A stretch of 64,000 nucleotides of DNA from contig JADKAW010000040.1 in NCBI GenBank assembly GCA_016719055.1, positions 111,166-175,165 on the forward strand. The letters are read 5' to 3'. The notes under the pieces were generated by a model. The model was not told the DNA's origin. It saw only the letters and a program-made list of their open reading frames with translations, and did not search any database. Made by a program: the position numbers and the translations under genes. Position 1 is the stretch's first letter. Each line of letters starts with the position of its first letter. Positions 1 to 7,695 of the stretch are shown piece by piece. Origin of the DNA: Candidatus Rhodoferax mariagerensis. GTDB taxonomy: Bacteria; Pseudomonadota; Gammaproteobacteria; Burkholderiales; Burkholderiaceae_C.

Positions 1-1446
1 ATTGGAAATACCGCGTGTGACCCCATCAATCACCACAGCCCCCCACGGACTGATCGCTAGCTTGACCAAACCGGTTGCAACAACGGCTACTGGGTCGGAA
101 ACACCTAGCGAGGCAACAGAAGCCGAAGGCGTTGCAACAGGCACTGCTCCGTCTTGGTCTTTCTTTTGAACCAACGGGTTAGTCACACTGGTCGGCCGCT
201 GCGGACTCGCCGTTGCCACTGGTTCGTCAGAACGGGTGAGCAGGTAAGCCATTAACGCGACCACAACAAGGCCTATGGCGACAACCATCACACGCATTTT
301 GTTGTTCCTCGCCGAATATGCAGGGAGTGGCGTGGGATTTTCGGCAGTCAAACGGTTACGCGGCGGTTTTGACGCCAGTTCCTGCTGCGTCTTATCAATA
401 TCAGAGACATTCTTGCCAACTTTGACCGCCATCTGCTCTGCACTTCTAGGTGGATGCAAAAGCTCCAAATTCAGGATTGGGTCGATTCTTGCCGCATGCG
501 TGGCATACGACGCGCTGGGTACCGTCATGACACGCGTTGGCTTGGCCGTATTCCAGCCCAGACTTTCACTGAAATCGCGTACATTTTGCAAACGATCCTC
601 AACACGCACAGCCATGGCCTTGGCCACTGCATTGGAAAATGTTGATGAAAACCGTTCACCAACAACCGAGCTTATTGGTAACAAGGGATCAGATAGAAGA
701 CGCGAAACCGCCTGGCAAGGCGCTTTGCCAGTTGCCAAATGGTAGAGCACCCCACCCAGCGCATACACGTCAGTCCATGGGCCTTGTTTCATTGTTCCGT
801 CGTCGACGTATTGCTCAATTGGCGCATAGCCAGGCTTGAGTACCGTCGTCAGTGCCTGCGTGCCGTCTCCGATGATTCTTCGCGCAGAGCCAAAGTCCAG
901 AAGGACCGGATGCCCGTCTGACATCATGATGTTGTCAGGCGCAATGTCCCGATGAAAAACCTGTTCGCGATGCAACATCTCAAGCGCATCAAAGATCGGT
1001 GCCATAGTCTGCGCGATCGTCTGCTCGTCAAAACCGACGCTGCCATTTGCCAACTGCTGCCGTAAAGTCTCACCAGCGTAGTAACGCATGGCCATGTAGG
1101 CTGTGCCATTGCTCTCCCAAAATCGGTAAACCTCCACCAATGCAGGATGGGCGAACCTGGCCAGCATCTTGGCTTCATTGATAAAGCTACGCAAACCAGC
1201 TTCATACGTGGCCCGATGGCTTGGCGATCGCACGGCGACTTGAACACCATCCAAGCGACCCGCGAAAGCCGACGGCATGAACTCCTTGACCGCCACAACC
1301 CGATCCAGGTGGATGTCCTTGGCGAGGTAAACAATCCCGAAACCACCTTCCCCTACCAGTCCGATGATTTCAAAGTCAGCAATGACCGTGCCAATCGGCA
1401 GACAATTGGCATGAGTGGCTAACAAATTAGATGCCGTTGTTGACAC
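1..1446 (-). CDS. Receptor-like serine/threonine protein kinase (3' end outside window)
   Basis: A Hanks-type kinase reads from a GTG at 1446 and is still open at base 1, so at least 482 residues are present and the C-terminus is missing. Visible motifs are the glycine loop GEGGFG (about residue 32), the ATP lysine in VAVKEFMP (K54), HRDIAPDN (about 165) and LDFGSARR (about 183), so the kinase core looks catalytically complete. A single membrane helix rich in V, A and L lies at about residues 384-402. It is followed by a Ser/Thr/Pro-rich linker and the stretch ISPWGAVVIDGVTRG, which resembles the start of a PEGA domain. This gives a cytoplasmic kinase with an outer sensor region. It sits 61 bp behind a MORN-repeat gene on the same strand, probably co-transcribed. 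No ATG fits the N-terminus, and no strong ribosome-binding site is visible. The substrate is unknown. Confidence 0.85.
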   Translation of the reverse strand, partial: MSTTASNLLATHANCLPIGTVIADFEIIGLVGEGGFGIVYLAKDIHLDRVVAVKEFMPSAFAGRLDGVQVAVRSPSHRATYEAGLRSFINEAKMLARFAHPALVEVYRFWESNGTAYMAMRYYAGETLRQQLANGSVGFDEQTIAQTMAPIFDALEMLHREQVFHRDIAPDNIMMSDGHPVLLDFGSARRIIGDGTQALTTVLKPGYAPIEQYVDDGTMKQGPWTDVYALGGVLYHLATGKAPCQAVSRLLSDPLLPISSVVGERFSSTFSNAVAKAMAVRVEDRLQNVRDFSESLGWNTAKPTRVMTVPSASYATHAARIDPILNLELLHPPRSAEQMAVKVGKNVSDIDKTQQELASKPPRNRLTAENPTPLPAYSARNNKMRVMVVAIGLVVVALMAYLLTRSDEPVATASPQRPTSVTNPLVQKKDQDGAVPVATPSASVASLGVSDPVAVVATGLVKLAISPWGAVVIDGVTRGISN

Positions 1447-1507
1447 TGAAATCTTTCTGAAATTCTGGTTGATAAATCGACAGCAACAAAACCCTCAGAA
1501 GCAAAAT

Positions 1508-3384
1508 CTAGAACTCCAGGCCAAGCTCATTTTTAGACTTCGTTTGCGCACTACCGACCACGCGTTTTCGAAACGCATCAGTCGCCGCAGCCCTGCCCTC
1601 GGAAAAAAGATTGGCCTGAGCGCCCTTTTCATTGGCCGGTGTTGAAACTTCCACTACCTGTAACTGCACCACCTGGCGTGCCAGATTGACCTCTCGTATC
1701 TTTGCTTTGACCTCAAACAAATAAATCACATTTTGGCATGGCCCGTTCAGCACCGGGACGCAGTGCGCATATTCTTGCCGGTAGGCCACCACCAATCCAA
1801 TTAAAGCTTTGGCCTGAGCCTGGCGCTCAACCTGCTCCCTGGCAAGCTTACGTTCATTGTCCTCAAAAGCGCCTATTTTTTGACGAGCGAGCGCATGGCG
1901 CCCACATTCATCGTCGGGAAACGCTTCCATAAACTGTTTCAGCGCAGCCACATTGCGCGCTGCGTTATAACCTCGAGAACACAAAATTGCCCTGGATACC
2001 GGTGCAGCACTGGCAGCAGTACCATTTGCCTCAGGCACGACCACTGGTGGGTTGACCGCCACGTTCGGCACGGCCTCAGCGGCCGGTGCGATGTAAAAGG
2101 TCATCACACCGTTGGCTGTGGGCCTTCCCGCAGCGAACTCCCCGTCAAATTTATCACCAGAGCCCCAGGTGTAGACACCCTTGCCTTGCGGCGTGCCATC
2201 ATGGACCTCCCCTGCATAACTGTCGCCTGACGCAAACTTTATCTGCCCTTGTCCAGTCGCCCGATCACCAACCCAGGTTCCGTCGTAACTTCCGCCGTCC
2301 ACGAAATGCATCAAACCGCTACCTTCCCTGAGATTGGCCCGCCAATCGCCGTCATAGCGCTGACCATCACGCCACTGTGCTCTACCCTTCCCATTTCGCA
2401 GTCCTTGCTGCCAACTTCCGGTGTAGCGGTCACCATTGCGACGCGTCAAGGTGCCAATGCCTGACTGCTTACCTGAAGCAACCTGTCCTTCGTAAACGTC
2501 CCCATCGACAAACCGAATGACGCCCGAACCAGACGGCAAGTCGTCTCGCCATGTTCCGTTGTATTCGGACTTGTCCGAATAAACCACCCGACCCTGGCCT
2601 TGTCGGCGGCCCTTGACGAAACTACCTGTGTATCGGTCTCCGCCTGAAGAAATCAGCTCACCCTCTCCATCTGGCAGGTCATCGAGCCAATTTCCGCTGT
2701 ACCTCTGACCATCGGCCCAGACATATTTCCCTGCCCGAACTTGCTTCCATCTTCAAGTTGCCCCTCATAGGAGCTGCCATCATAAAACTCAATACGCCCC
2801 AGCCCGGTCACCCGATGCGTTGTCTTGTTGACTTTGAAACGCCCTTTATAGATGGCATCTTCGGCGCGGATTTCGGTATAGGCTACAAGTGGCGCAACCG
2901 GCGCAACCGATGAATTGGATGGCATTGCGACCCCTATAACCTGAGGTGCTGATGTAGCAAGCACAGGCACTGACGCCGTGTGTGGGATAGCAACTGTCAC
3001 ATTGTCTTGAACTTGGTTCTGCCGATTTAACATCTGGTGTTCACGCAAAACAACAGCTGCAACCTGATCGTTACAATTTTCACCAGTGCAAGAACGCAAC
3101 TGATCCTGCCGCGTGAGCCGCCCGTCAGTGAATTGACCCCGCAGGATGTAACGCAACTCACCACTACTGAATGCAATCACATTGCCAAAGCCTGTCGCTT
3201 TGCCGTCAACACAATCTCCGGTCCAGCTGACGGTTAACCGTGCCAGAACAGGAATATCCAGCAGCATGCAGAAGCTCTGAATATCGCGAGCAGCCGTTGT
3301 CGTTTGTGCCAATGCGGGCAGGTACCCAGTGCAGAGACAAACACTGAAAAAAATCAGGCTGACATAGCGTTTCCAAAAATTCAT
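1508..3384 (-). pseudogene. Secreted MORN-repeat protein with a one-base frameshift
   Basis: From ATG 3384 a signal peptide (MNFWKRYVSLIFFSVCLC) opens a protein whose second half is a ladder of MORN-type units of about 23 residues (GxGxxxxxDGxxYxGxW). The frame breaks at an AAA run (TTT at 2726-2728 on the plus strand). Past it, the same ladder continues without loss in the next frame from GQG to the stop at 1508. Adding one base restores a protein of about 625 residues with roughly ten MORN units and a charged, non-repetitive C-terminus. Read as given, the first piece ends at 2653. MORN repeats are usually scaffolds or lipid- and protein-binding surfaces; no enzyme motif is seen. The downstream kinase gene suggests a joint signalling role, which is inference. 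A sequencing error is as likely as a real mutation. Confidence 0.8.
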
Positions 3385-3411
3385 GCCAAATAACAATTCA
3401 TGCCAAATAAC
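3378..3411 (-). repeat. 17-bp tandem duplication over the MORN gene start
   Basis: On the minus strand the unit GTTATTTGGCATGAATT occurs twice in direct succession (3411-3395 and 3394-3378). Each copy carries an ATG. The upstream ATG (3401) meets a stop after six codons, while the downstream ATG (3384) leads into the signal peptide, so the duplication creates a very short upstream reading frame in front of the real start. Confidence 0.9.
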
Positions 3412-3770
3412 AATATTGTTGCCTTAACGCGGACCCGCGCACTCTTCTGATCTGGCTATTGACAGTCAAGAAGGTACCGTTTGAAAGTGCATCTTACAAG
3501 CCCTTAGCCGGTTTGTGCTGAACATGCAGGAATGAATCGACAGTTGGTAGATTAGTTTGGGACGTAGTTCCATTTTTGGCTCCCTTTTTGACAATGAAGC
3601 AGTACGCTAGTGACGGCTTGGCCACCGGAGCTGTAGCCAGAGGATACGGCGACTAAGAACTTGGCTGGCCATTGATGCGGCGGGGCAGCAAACGCTGGTT
3701 CATCAGGGCAGGCCAAAGGCAAGTGCGTGGGTTAGTATGAGCCAACTACGCAACAGATTGGCGGTGCAGA
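3412..3770. other. Intergenic stretch with no recognisable gene
   Basis: About 360 bases separate the divergent MORN gene and the short-chain dehydrogenase gene. There is a TTGACA hexamer at 3459-3464 but no matching -10 box. I recognise no coding homology, no tRNA and no clear terminator. Promoters for both flanking genes presumably lie here. Confidence 0.4.
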
Positions 3771-4487
3771 TTGAATTCTATAGAAACGGGCAGCCTTGCT
3801 GTCATTGTGGGGGCTACGGGCAGCATTGGTTCAGCTTTGTTGTCCGAGCTGCAAAGCTCAGGCGGATTTGCCAGCATTGTTGGCCTGTCGCGCCAAAACG
3901 CCCCCACATTGGAGCTGACCGATGAGTCCAGCATCAGAGCTGTAGCTTTGTATGTGGCCAATCAACTTGAGGTTGACAACCTGGCGCTCAAATTGGTGAT
4001 TGATGCCACCGGCATGCTGCACAGTGCGACACAACAGCCTGAAAAGAGCTGGACGCAGCTGGATGCCAGCCAGATGGAACAGGCGTTTGCCATCAACGCC
4101 ATTGGCCCGGCGTTGTTGATGAAACATTTTTTGCCCTTGCTGCCGCGCCAGGGCCGATCGGTGTTCGCCACGCTATCGGCCAAAGTTGGCAGCATTGGCG
4201 ACAACCGGCTGGGCGGCTGGTACAGCTACCGGGCCAGCAAGGCAGCGCTGAACCAGCTGGTGCACACTGCCGCCATCGAACTGCAGCGCCGTGCACCGGG
4301 TGCCATCTGCGTGGCACTGCATCCCGGCACGGTAGACAGTGCCTTGTCGCAACCCTTTGCCAAGACGGGGCTGGCGGTGCGCACGCCCGCTGAGGCCGCC
4401 CAGCGTTTGCTGGCGGTCATTGCGGGCCTGCGAGCCAGTGATTCAGGCGGTTTTTTCAGCCACGATGGCGAACCACTACCGTGGTAA
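3771..4487 (+). CDS. Short-chain dehydrogenase/reductase (SDR) family protein
   Basis: The 238-residue protein has the classical SDR layout. A dinucleotide-binding GATGSIG lies at about residues 14-20, an (N)NAG-like DATGML near 79, and the catalytic Ser-Tyr-Lys as S...YSYRASK near 150-160, followed by HPGTVDSALS. It resembles the CsgA/C-factor-like group of small SDRs, probably NADP-dependent and cytosolic; the substrate cannot be told. The start is a TTG at 3771, since no ATG precedes the glycine motif in frame. It is convergent with the displaced tail of the YecA-like gene. The family assignment is firm and the function is open. Confidence 0.85.
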   Translation: MNSIETGSLAVIVGATGSIGSALLSELQSSGGFASIVGLSRQNAPTLELTDESSIRAVALYVANQLEVDNLALKLVIDATGMLHSATQQPEKSWTQLDASQMEQAFAINAIGPALLMKHFLPLLPRQGRSVFATLSAKVGSIGDNRLGGWYSYRASKAALNQLVHTAAIELQRRAPGAICVALHPGTVDSALSQPFAKTGLAVRTPAEAAQRLLAVIAGLRASDSGGFFSHDGEPLPW

Positions 4488-4499
4488 GCGCGCAGGCGT

Positions 4500-4564
4500 C
4501 TACGCGCCACAACATTTCTTGTACTTTTTGCCGCTGCCGCAACTACAAGGGTCATTGCGGCCGG
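4500..4564 (-). pseudogene. Displaced SEC-C tail of the UPF0149/YecA-like gene
   Basis: On the minus strand these bases encode PGRNDPCSCGSGKKYKKCCG and then A and a stop at 4502-4500, a textbook SEC-C metal-binding tail. It has no start of its own. When the IS4-type element (4577-5956) and one copy of the 12-bp target repeat are removed, the tail joins the truncated gene at 5957-6692 exactly in frame (736 + 65 = 801 bases). It is therefore the original 3' end of that gene, cut off by transposition. Confidence 0.92.
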
Positions 4565-4576
4565 GGCTTGCCACCC
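4565..4576. repeat. Target site duplication of the IS4-type element, left copy
   Basis: The 12 bases GGCTTGCCACCC are repeated in the same orientation at 5957-5968, directly outside the two inverted ends of the element. Target duplications of 10-13 bp are usual for IS4-group elements. Confidence 0.9.
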
Positions 4577-5956
4577 AATCCACCGAAGTTAAGCCATGTC
4601 ACCCCTTGTAAGCCAGATTTGGATGAGGTTTCACATGATTTTTCGGTCGTGGCTGCTTGCGATCAGACAGTTGTCTGCGGGAGTTTGCCCCAACAGTTCA
4701 AACGCCTTTCCCAAAAGAGTCACCAGACAGCCCAACCCCAACACCATACGCTGCAGCAGGCGCTGCAAACATGGTGCGGCGTAGGCGCGGTTACATGTAC
4801 GCTGCTTGTCCCGTAAACCCGCCGCCGCTGACGCGCCCATGCACACCAAAGAAGCCAAATTGTCAGCCAACACCTTTGCGTGCACATCGACCATCAGCGC
4901 ATGCTGCGTCAGCCCTGAGACGCTCGAGTTTGCAGCGATGCTTGAGGCGTTTAAAGGCCTCTCAATACGCCAGCGCCTGCGGTAAAGCTCACCAAAGCCG
5001 CTGTCGGGACTTGGCTGTCTGGCAAATTGGTCGCCATCACCCGCACAAGCCCATTGGGCGCCACACACTTGACCAGCCGGACCCGCGGTGCAGCACCAGA
5101 ACAGCCATAATCTTCGCAGTCCCACTGGTTGGGCTTATTGAGCGTGACCGTGGCATCCACCTGATCGCTGCGCCAAAGGTGCGTACCTCTGCCCAACCAC
5201 CACTGGACTTCTCGCAGCGCATGCAAAACCGAATATAGTGCTCGTCAAATACGCCACCAGCCAAGCTGCCGGATAGCCCCTGATCAAGGATCAACACATC
5301 ATCAGGCCCCAGGCACAACAGCGACTCAAACAGCATCTGCCGCTCAGCGCCATCGGCACCATGCACGCTGGCGTGCAGCGTCAATTCAGCGCCCGGCAGA
5401 TACAAGACAAACAAGCGTTGATCAGCTTGGGCATGGAACCTTGTGGTGAAACAGGGGCGAATCGCAGGCATCAGCACCGAGGCATCGCCTGCCACCAAAC
5501 GCAGACTGTGCCAACGAGGACCAAGCCCAACGCGTTTGGCGGTTTTGACCACAAAGGTGTTCAAGTGCTCCAAACAAGTCCAGGACAACTTGTCTCGTGC
5601 TTGAGCAAACCACGATCAGTTATGCCACGCTGCCAGTCGCCGTCAACAGACAAGCTACCAAAGAAGGAGTCGAGCATGACCTGCTGTGAAGACGCCTGCA
5701 TGGAAAGCAAAGCGCCAATCAGCTTGGGCAAAGGCAACTTGCCAGTGCGCGTGAAGGCATTGGGGGAGTCAGGGTGGCGGGCATCGGCGAAAAATTCCGC
5801 CGAATTGATGCGATCGGTGAGTTTGGAGAAAAGAGAACTAAGGGTTAACCCTATATTTTGTTGACATATTCAGTTCCAATATTTGTGGGAAATTTAAAAA
5901 AAATTCAACTAAATCAACAGCTTACGAGGAATATTTTACCTTAACTTCGGTGGATT
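4577..5956. mobile_element. IS4-family insertion sequence (about 1380 bp)
   Basis: The element starts with AATCCACCGAAGTTAAG (4577-4593) and ends with its exact inverse (5940-5956), so the terminal repeats are at least 17 bp and perfect. The CCGAxGTTAAG core resembles the ends of IS4 itself. It is flanked by a perfect 12-bp target duplication and carries one transposase reading region on the minus strand. The insertion splits a YecA-like gene just before its SEC-C tail. Intact ends and an unmutated duplication point to a recent event, although the transposase reads in several frames. Confidence 0.9.
4631..5860 (-). pseudogene. IS4-family transposase, broken into several frames
   Basis: Four successive segments in different frames together give one DDE transposase of about 410 residues. 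The N-terminal part reads LTDRINSAEFFADARHPDSP (from 5821). The next contains GDASVLMPAIRP and the DDE-type region LGPDDVLILDQGLSG (about 5530-5290). The third contains VNGLVRVM-like text (about 5200-4990 region). The last contains the IS4 YREK signature LYRRRWRIE followed by a Leu-rich tail to the stop at 4631. Each change of frame fits one missing base (near 5580, 5215 and 5000). The exact start is unclear. Either the gene is dead or the sequence has errors. Confidence 0.8.
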
Positions 5957-5968
5957 GGCTTGCCACCC
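5957..5968. repeat. Target site duplication of the IS4-type element, right copy
   Basis: GGCTTGCCACCC directly follows the right inverted end and is identical to 4565-4576. It belongs to the coding sequence of the interrupted YecA-like gene (codons around RVAS). Confidence 0.9.
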
Positions 5969-6692
5969 GGTACACCGTCTCCACCCGCGGGCCGATACTT
6001 CGCCACACATCGCTCAGGTCATAGACAGCCCAGATGGCATCGGCAAAAGCATTCAGGCGCTGCTCACTCATGGAGCGTTCGCACCCCTCCTCGCTGCCCG
6101 CGACGGTGATGGGATCGGTGTCGTCTTCGGTCAGCGTCACGATGCATTGCAGCGCCTCTTCCAGCACCTTGGCAGCTTCACGGTCGCGTGGTGCGGCCCA
6201 CTCATCAGGCCAGCTTTCCACCGCACACATGAAGCCAATGGCCCAGATCTGGCCAAACGACGGCACCGGCGCGTCGCCCATTTCAGCGCGCTGCTCAGGT
6301 GTCAGGGCGGCAACTGCCGCGCGCAGGTCCATCACCTCAGGCTGATAGGCACGCTCGTCGTCAAAAGATTCAACGTCAGCCTGGAGCGCTATGGCCACTT
6401 CGTTCCATCGCTGCGTCCACAGTGCCATGAAGCGTTCAAACTGCGCGTCGTCTGCAAACAGCGCCAATACGTTGGGTTCATGCGCCTCAATGCCCAACAG
6501 TTCAGGCAGATATTCAGATGGGGGGATCAACCGGCGGCAACAGATCAATGCCGCCATGAAGCCCTCGCAAAATTCCCATTGGGGGGTTTCGTCATCGCGC
6601 GTGCGCAAATCATCCAAAATGACGTCCAAGGTGTCGAAATCGTCCGATGTCATCGGCAGTGGCGTTGCAGAGAGCTTGTGTTCAATCATCAT
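5957..6692 (-). pseudogene. UPF0149/YecA-like protein, 3' end displaced by an insertion sequence
   Basis: Reading from ATG 6692 (MMIEHKLSAT; the second ATG at 6689 is equally possible), the acidic, Trp-containing sequence matches the UPF0149/YecA family: EFCEGFMAALICC near residue 40, then a region rich in Glu and Asp and IGFMCAVESWPDEW. Family members normally end in a SEC-C zinc-binding motif. Here the frame runs into the IS4-type element after RVAS and stops at 5922 with foreign residues (QSTEVKVKYSS). The SEC-C tail lies on the other side of the element at 4564-4500. The intact gene would encode 266 residues. The protein made now would lack its metal-binding end, and YecA-type function (linked to SecA or ribosome contacts in relatives) may be lost. 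Confidence 0.9.
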
Positions 6693-6856
6693 GGTCGTGG
6701 AGTAAGAGTCGCGCCAGCACCCATTTTGCCCGTTTGGCAAAGTTACCCCAGCGGCTTCGTCAACATCAGTGGCCTGGCCATTGCGCCATGGGTCACTGAC
6801 GCGTCTATGGCTCTGGTCTGTCCGCGTGTCTGCATGGTTCTTCGATCACATAACGC

Positions 6857-7306
6857 TCATGAATTAATAGTGGATAGCGCTTTAACACCAAGGGCTAGAA
6901 GCCTTTTTTTCATACAAAGCACGGCCTTATCCTTGCTCAGCAGTAGCGCCTGGTGGGCTACTGCCAGGTCAATGAACTTCTGATCATCAGGATCTCTGCA
7001 GGTGACACTGGCCTTGGCGGCAGTTGGCAAGATGTGGGCCAGCGTGTCAAATTGCCCCAGCACGGCGTCCGTGGACATGGCGAGCGCGCATTCTGGCTTT
7101 TTTGGTGGCGACGCGGCTGACAGGCGCCGGGCAATTTGCGGGTAGTCCAGCACCCGCACCAGTTCGTCCCGCATGGGCGCTGAGGCGATCCAGTACCAGT
7201 TTGGATCATCCAGTGCCTGGCGCAAGGACTCGGTGGCAGGGTCCTGAAAAACAAAAATATCCAGCACAATGTTGGTGTCAAGCACCAAGGCGCGCGGCGC
7301 ACTCAA
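6857..7306 (-). CDS. PIN-domain protein (putative toxin-type ribonuclease)
   Basis: The protein opens with LSAPRALVLDTNIVLDIF, the first acidic site of PIN nucleases, and later has RDPDDQKFIDLA and LLSKDKA, giving the remaining acidic residues. It resembles the COG1569 group of predicted toxin-antitoxin PIN proteins, about 150 residues. The start chosen is a TTG at 7306 that overlaps the rhodanese stop by four bases (TTGA); a TTG at 7330 is the alternative. No antitoxin-like gene is adjacent, so a conventional toxin-antitoxin pair is not supported. The last codons lie inside a copy of the dispersed 40-bp repeat (6867-6903), which probably supplied the C-terminus KKRLLALGVKALSTINS. Confidence 0.8.
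   Translation of the reverse strand: MSAPRALVLDTNIVLDIFVFQDPATESLRQALDDPNWYWIASAPMRDELVRVLDYPQIARRLSAASPPKKPECALAMSTDAVLGQFDTLAHILPTAAKASVTCRDPDDQKFIDLAVAHQALLLSKDKAVLCMKKRLLALGVKALSTINS
6867..6903 (+). repeat. Dispersed ATAGC...GGGCTAGA repeat
   Basis: The copy reads ATAGTGGATAGCGC, then a variable A/T-rich middle, then AAGGGCTAGAAGCC. It shares the layout of similar copies at 19080, 40685, 44204, 49072, 58036 and 58201. It covers the end of the PIN-domain gene. Confidence 0.6.
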
Positions 7307-7695
7307 GCCTGCACCCAGGGCAAGCCGCAAAAGCGCCAGCCGGTTTCGGTGCCACGGTGTTGGTCGTCGTCGAGCTCCCCCTCAAACCCATCGAGCACAT
7401 TGATCACTTCGGTGTACCCGGCCGCATCCAGCACACGGGCGGCCTTGACGGTTCGGCTGCCCGAGCGGCATAGCAGCACAATGCAGCGGTCTTTGTCAGG
7501 CACTTGTGCCTGCACGGCTGCCAGAAAGGCCGGCACATCAGGCTCTTCGCTGGGAAACTCGAACCACGGAATGTTGATGGCGTTGGGCGGGTGGCCTACG
7601 TAGTCAAACTCCACTTTCATGCGCACGTCAATCAACGCGGCCGCTGGGTCTTGTTGCAGAAGAGCCCAGGCCTCCTCGGGCAGCCGGTGTTTCAT
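7303..7695 (-). CDS. Rhodanese-like domain protein
   Basis: This is a single-domain rhodanese of 130 residues. It shows LIDVRMKVEFDYVGHPPNAI near the N-terminus and the active-site loop LLCRSGSRT with its catalytic cysteine near residue 76. Such proteins transfer sulfane sulfur in the cytoplasm; the acceptor is unknown. The start overlaps the stop of the upstream THUMP methyltransferase by four bases, and its own stop overlaps the PIN gene start, so the three are probably translated from one message. Confidence 0.9.
   Translation of the reverse strand: MKHRLPEEAWALLQQDPAAALIDVRMKVEFDYVGHPPNAINIPWFEFPSEEPDVPAFLAAVQAQVPDKDRCIVLLCRSGSRTVKAARVLDAAGYTEVINVLDGFEGELDDDQHRGTETGWRFCGLPWVQA

Noticed and set aside
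275..745. 156-codon open frame on the plus strand
   Set aside because: It is antisense to the kinase and lacks any recognisable family or ribosome-binding site.
924..1346. Open frame of 140 codons on the minus strand
   Set aside because: It is the wrong frame of the kinase gene. The true frame starts at GTG 1446 and carries GEGGFG, HRD and DFG motifs.
5361..5864. 167-codon open frame on the plus strand in the IS region
   Set aside because: It is antisense to the IS4-type transposase segments, which carry the DDE and YREK text.
6857..7695. Toxin-antitoxin module made of the PIN protein and its neighbour
   Set aside because: The upstream neighbour is a rhodanese with a proper catalytic loop, not an antitoxin, and no small DNA-binding protein is adjacent.
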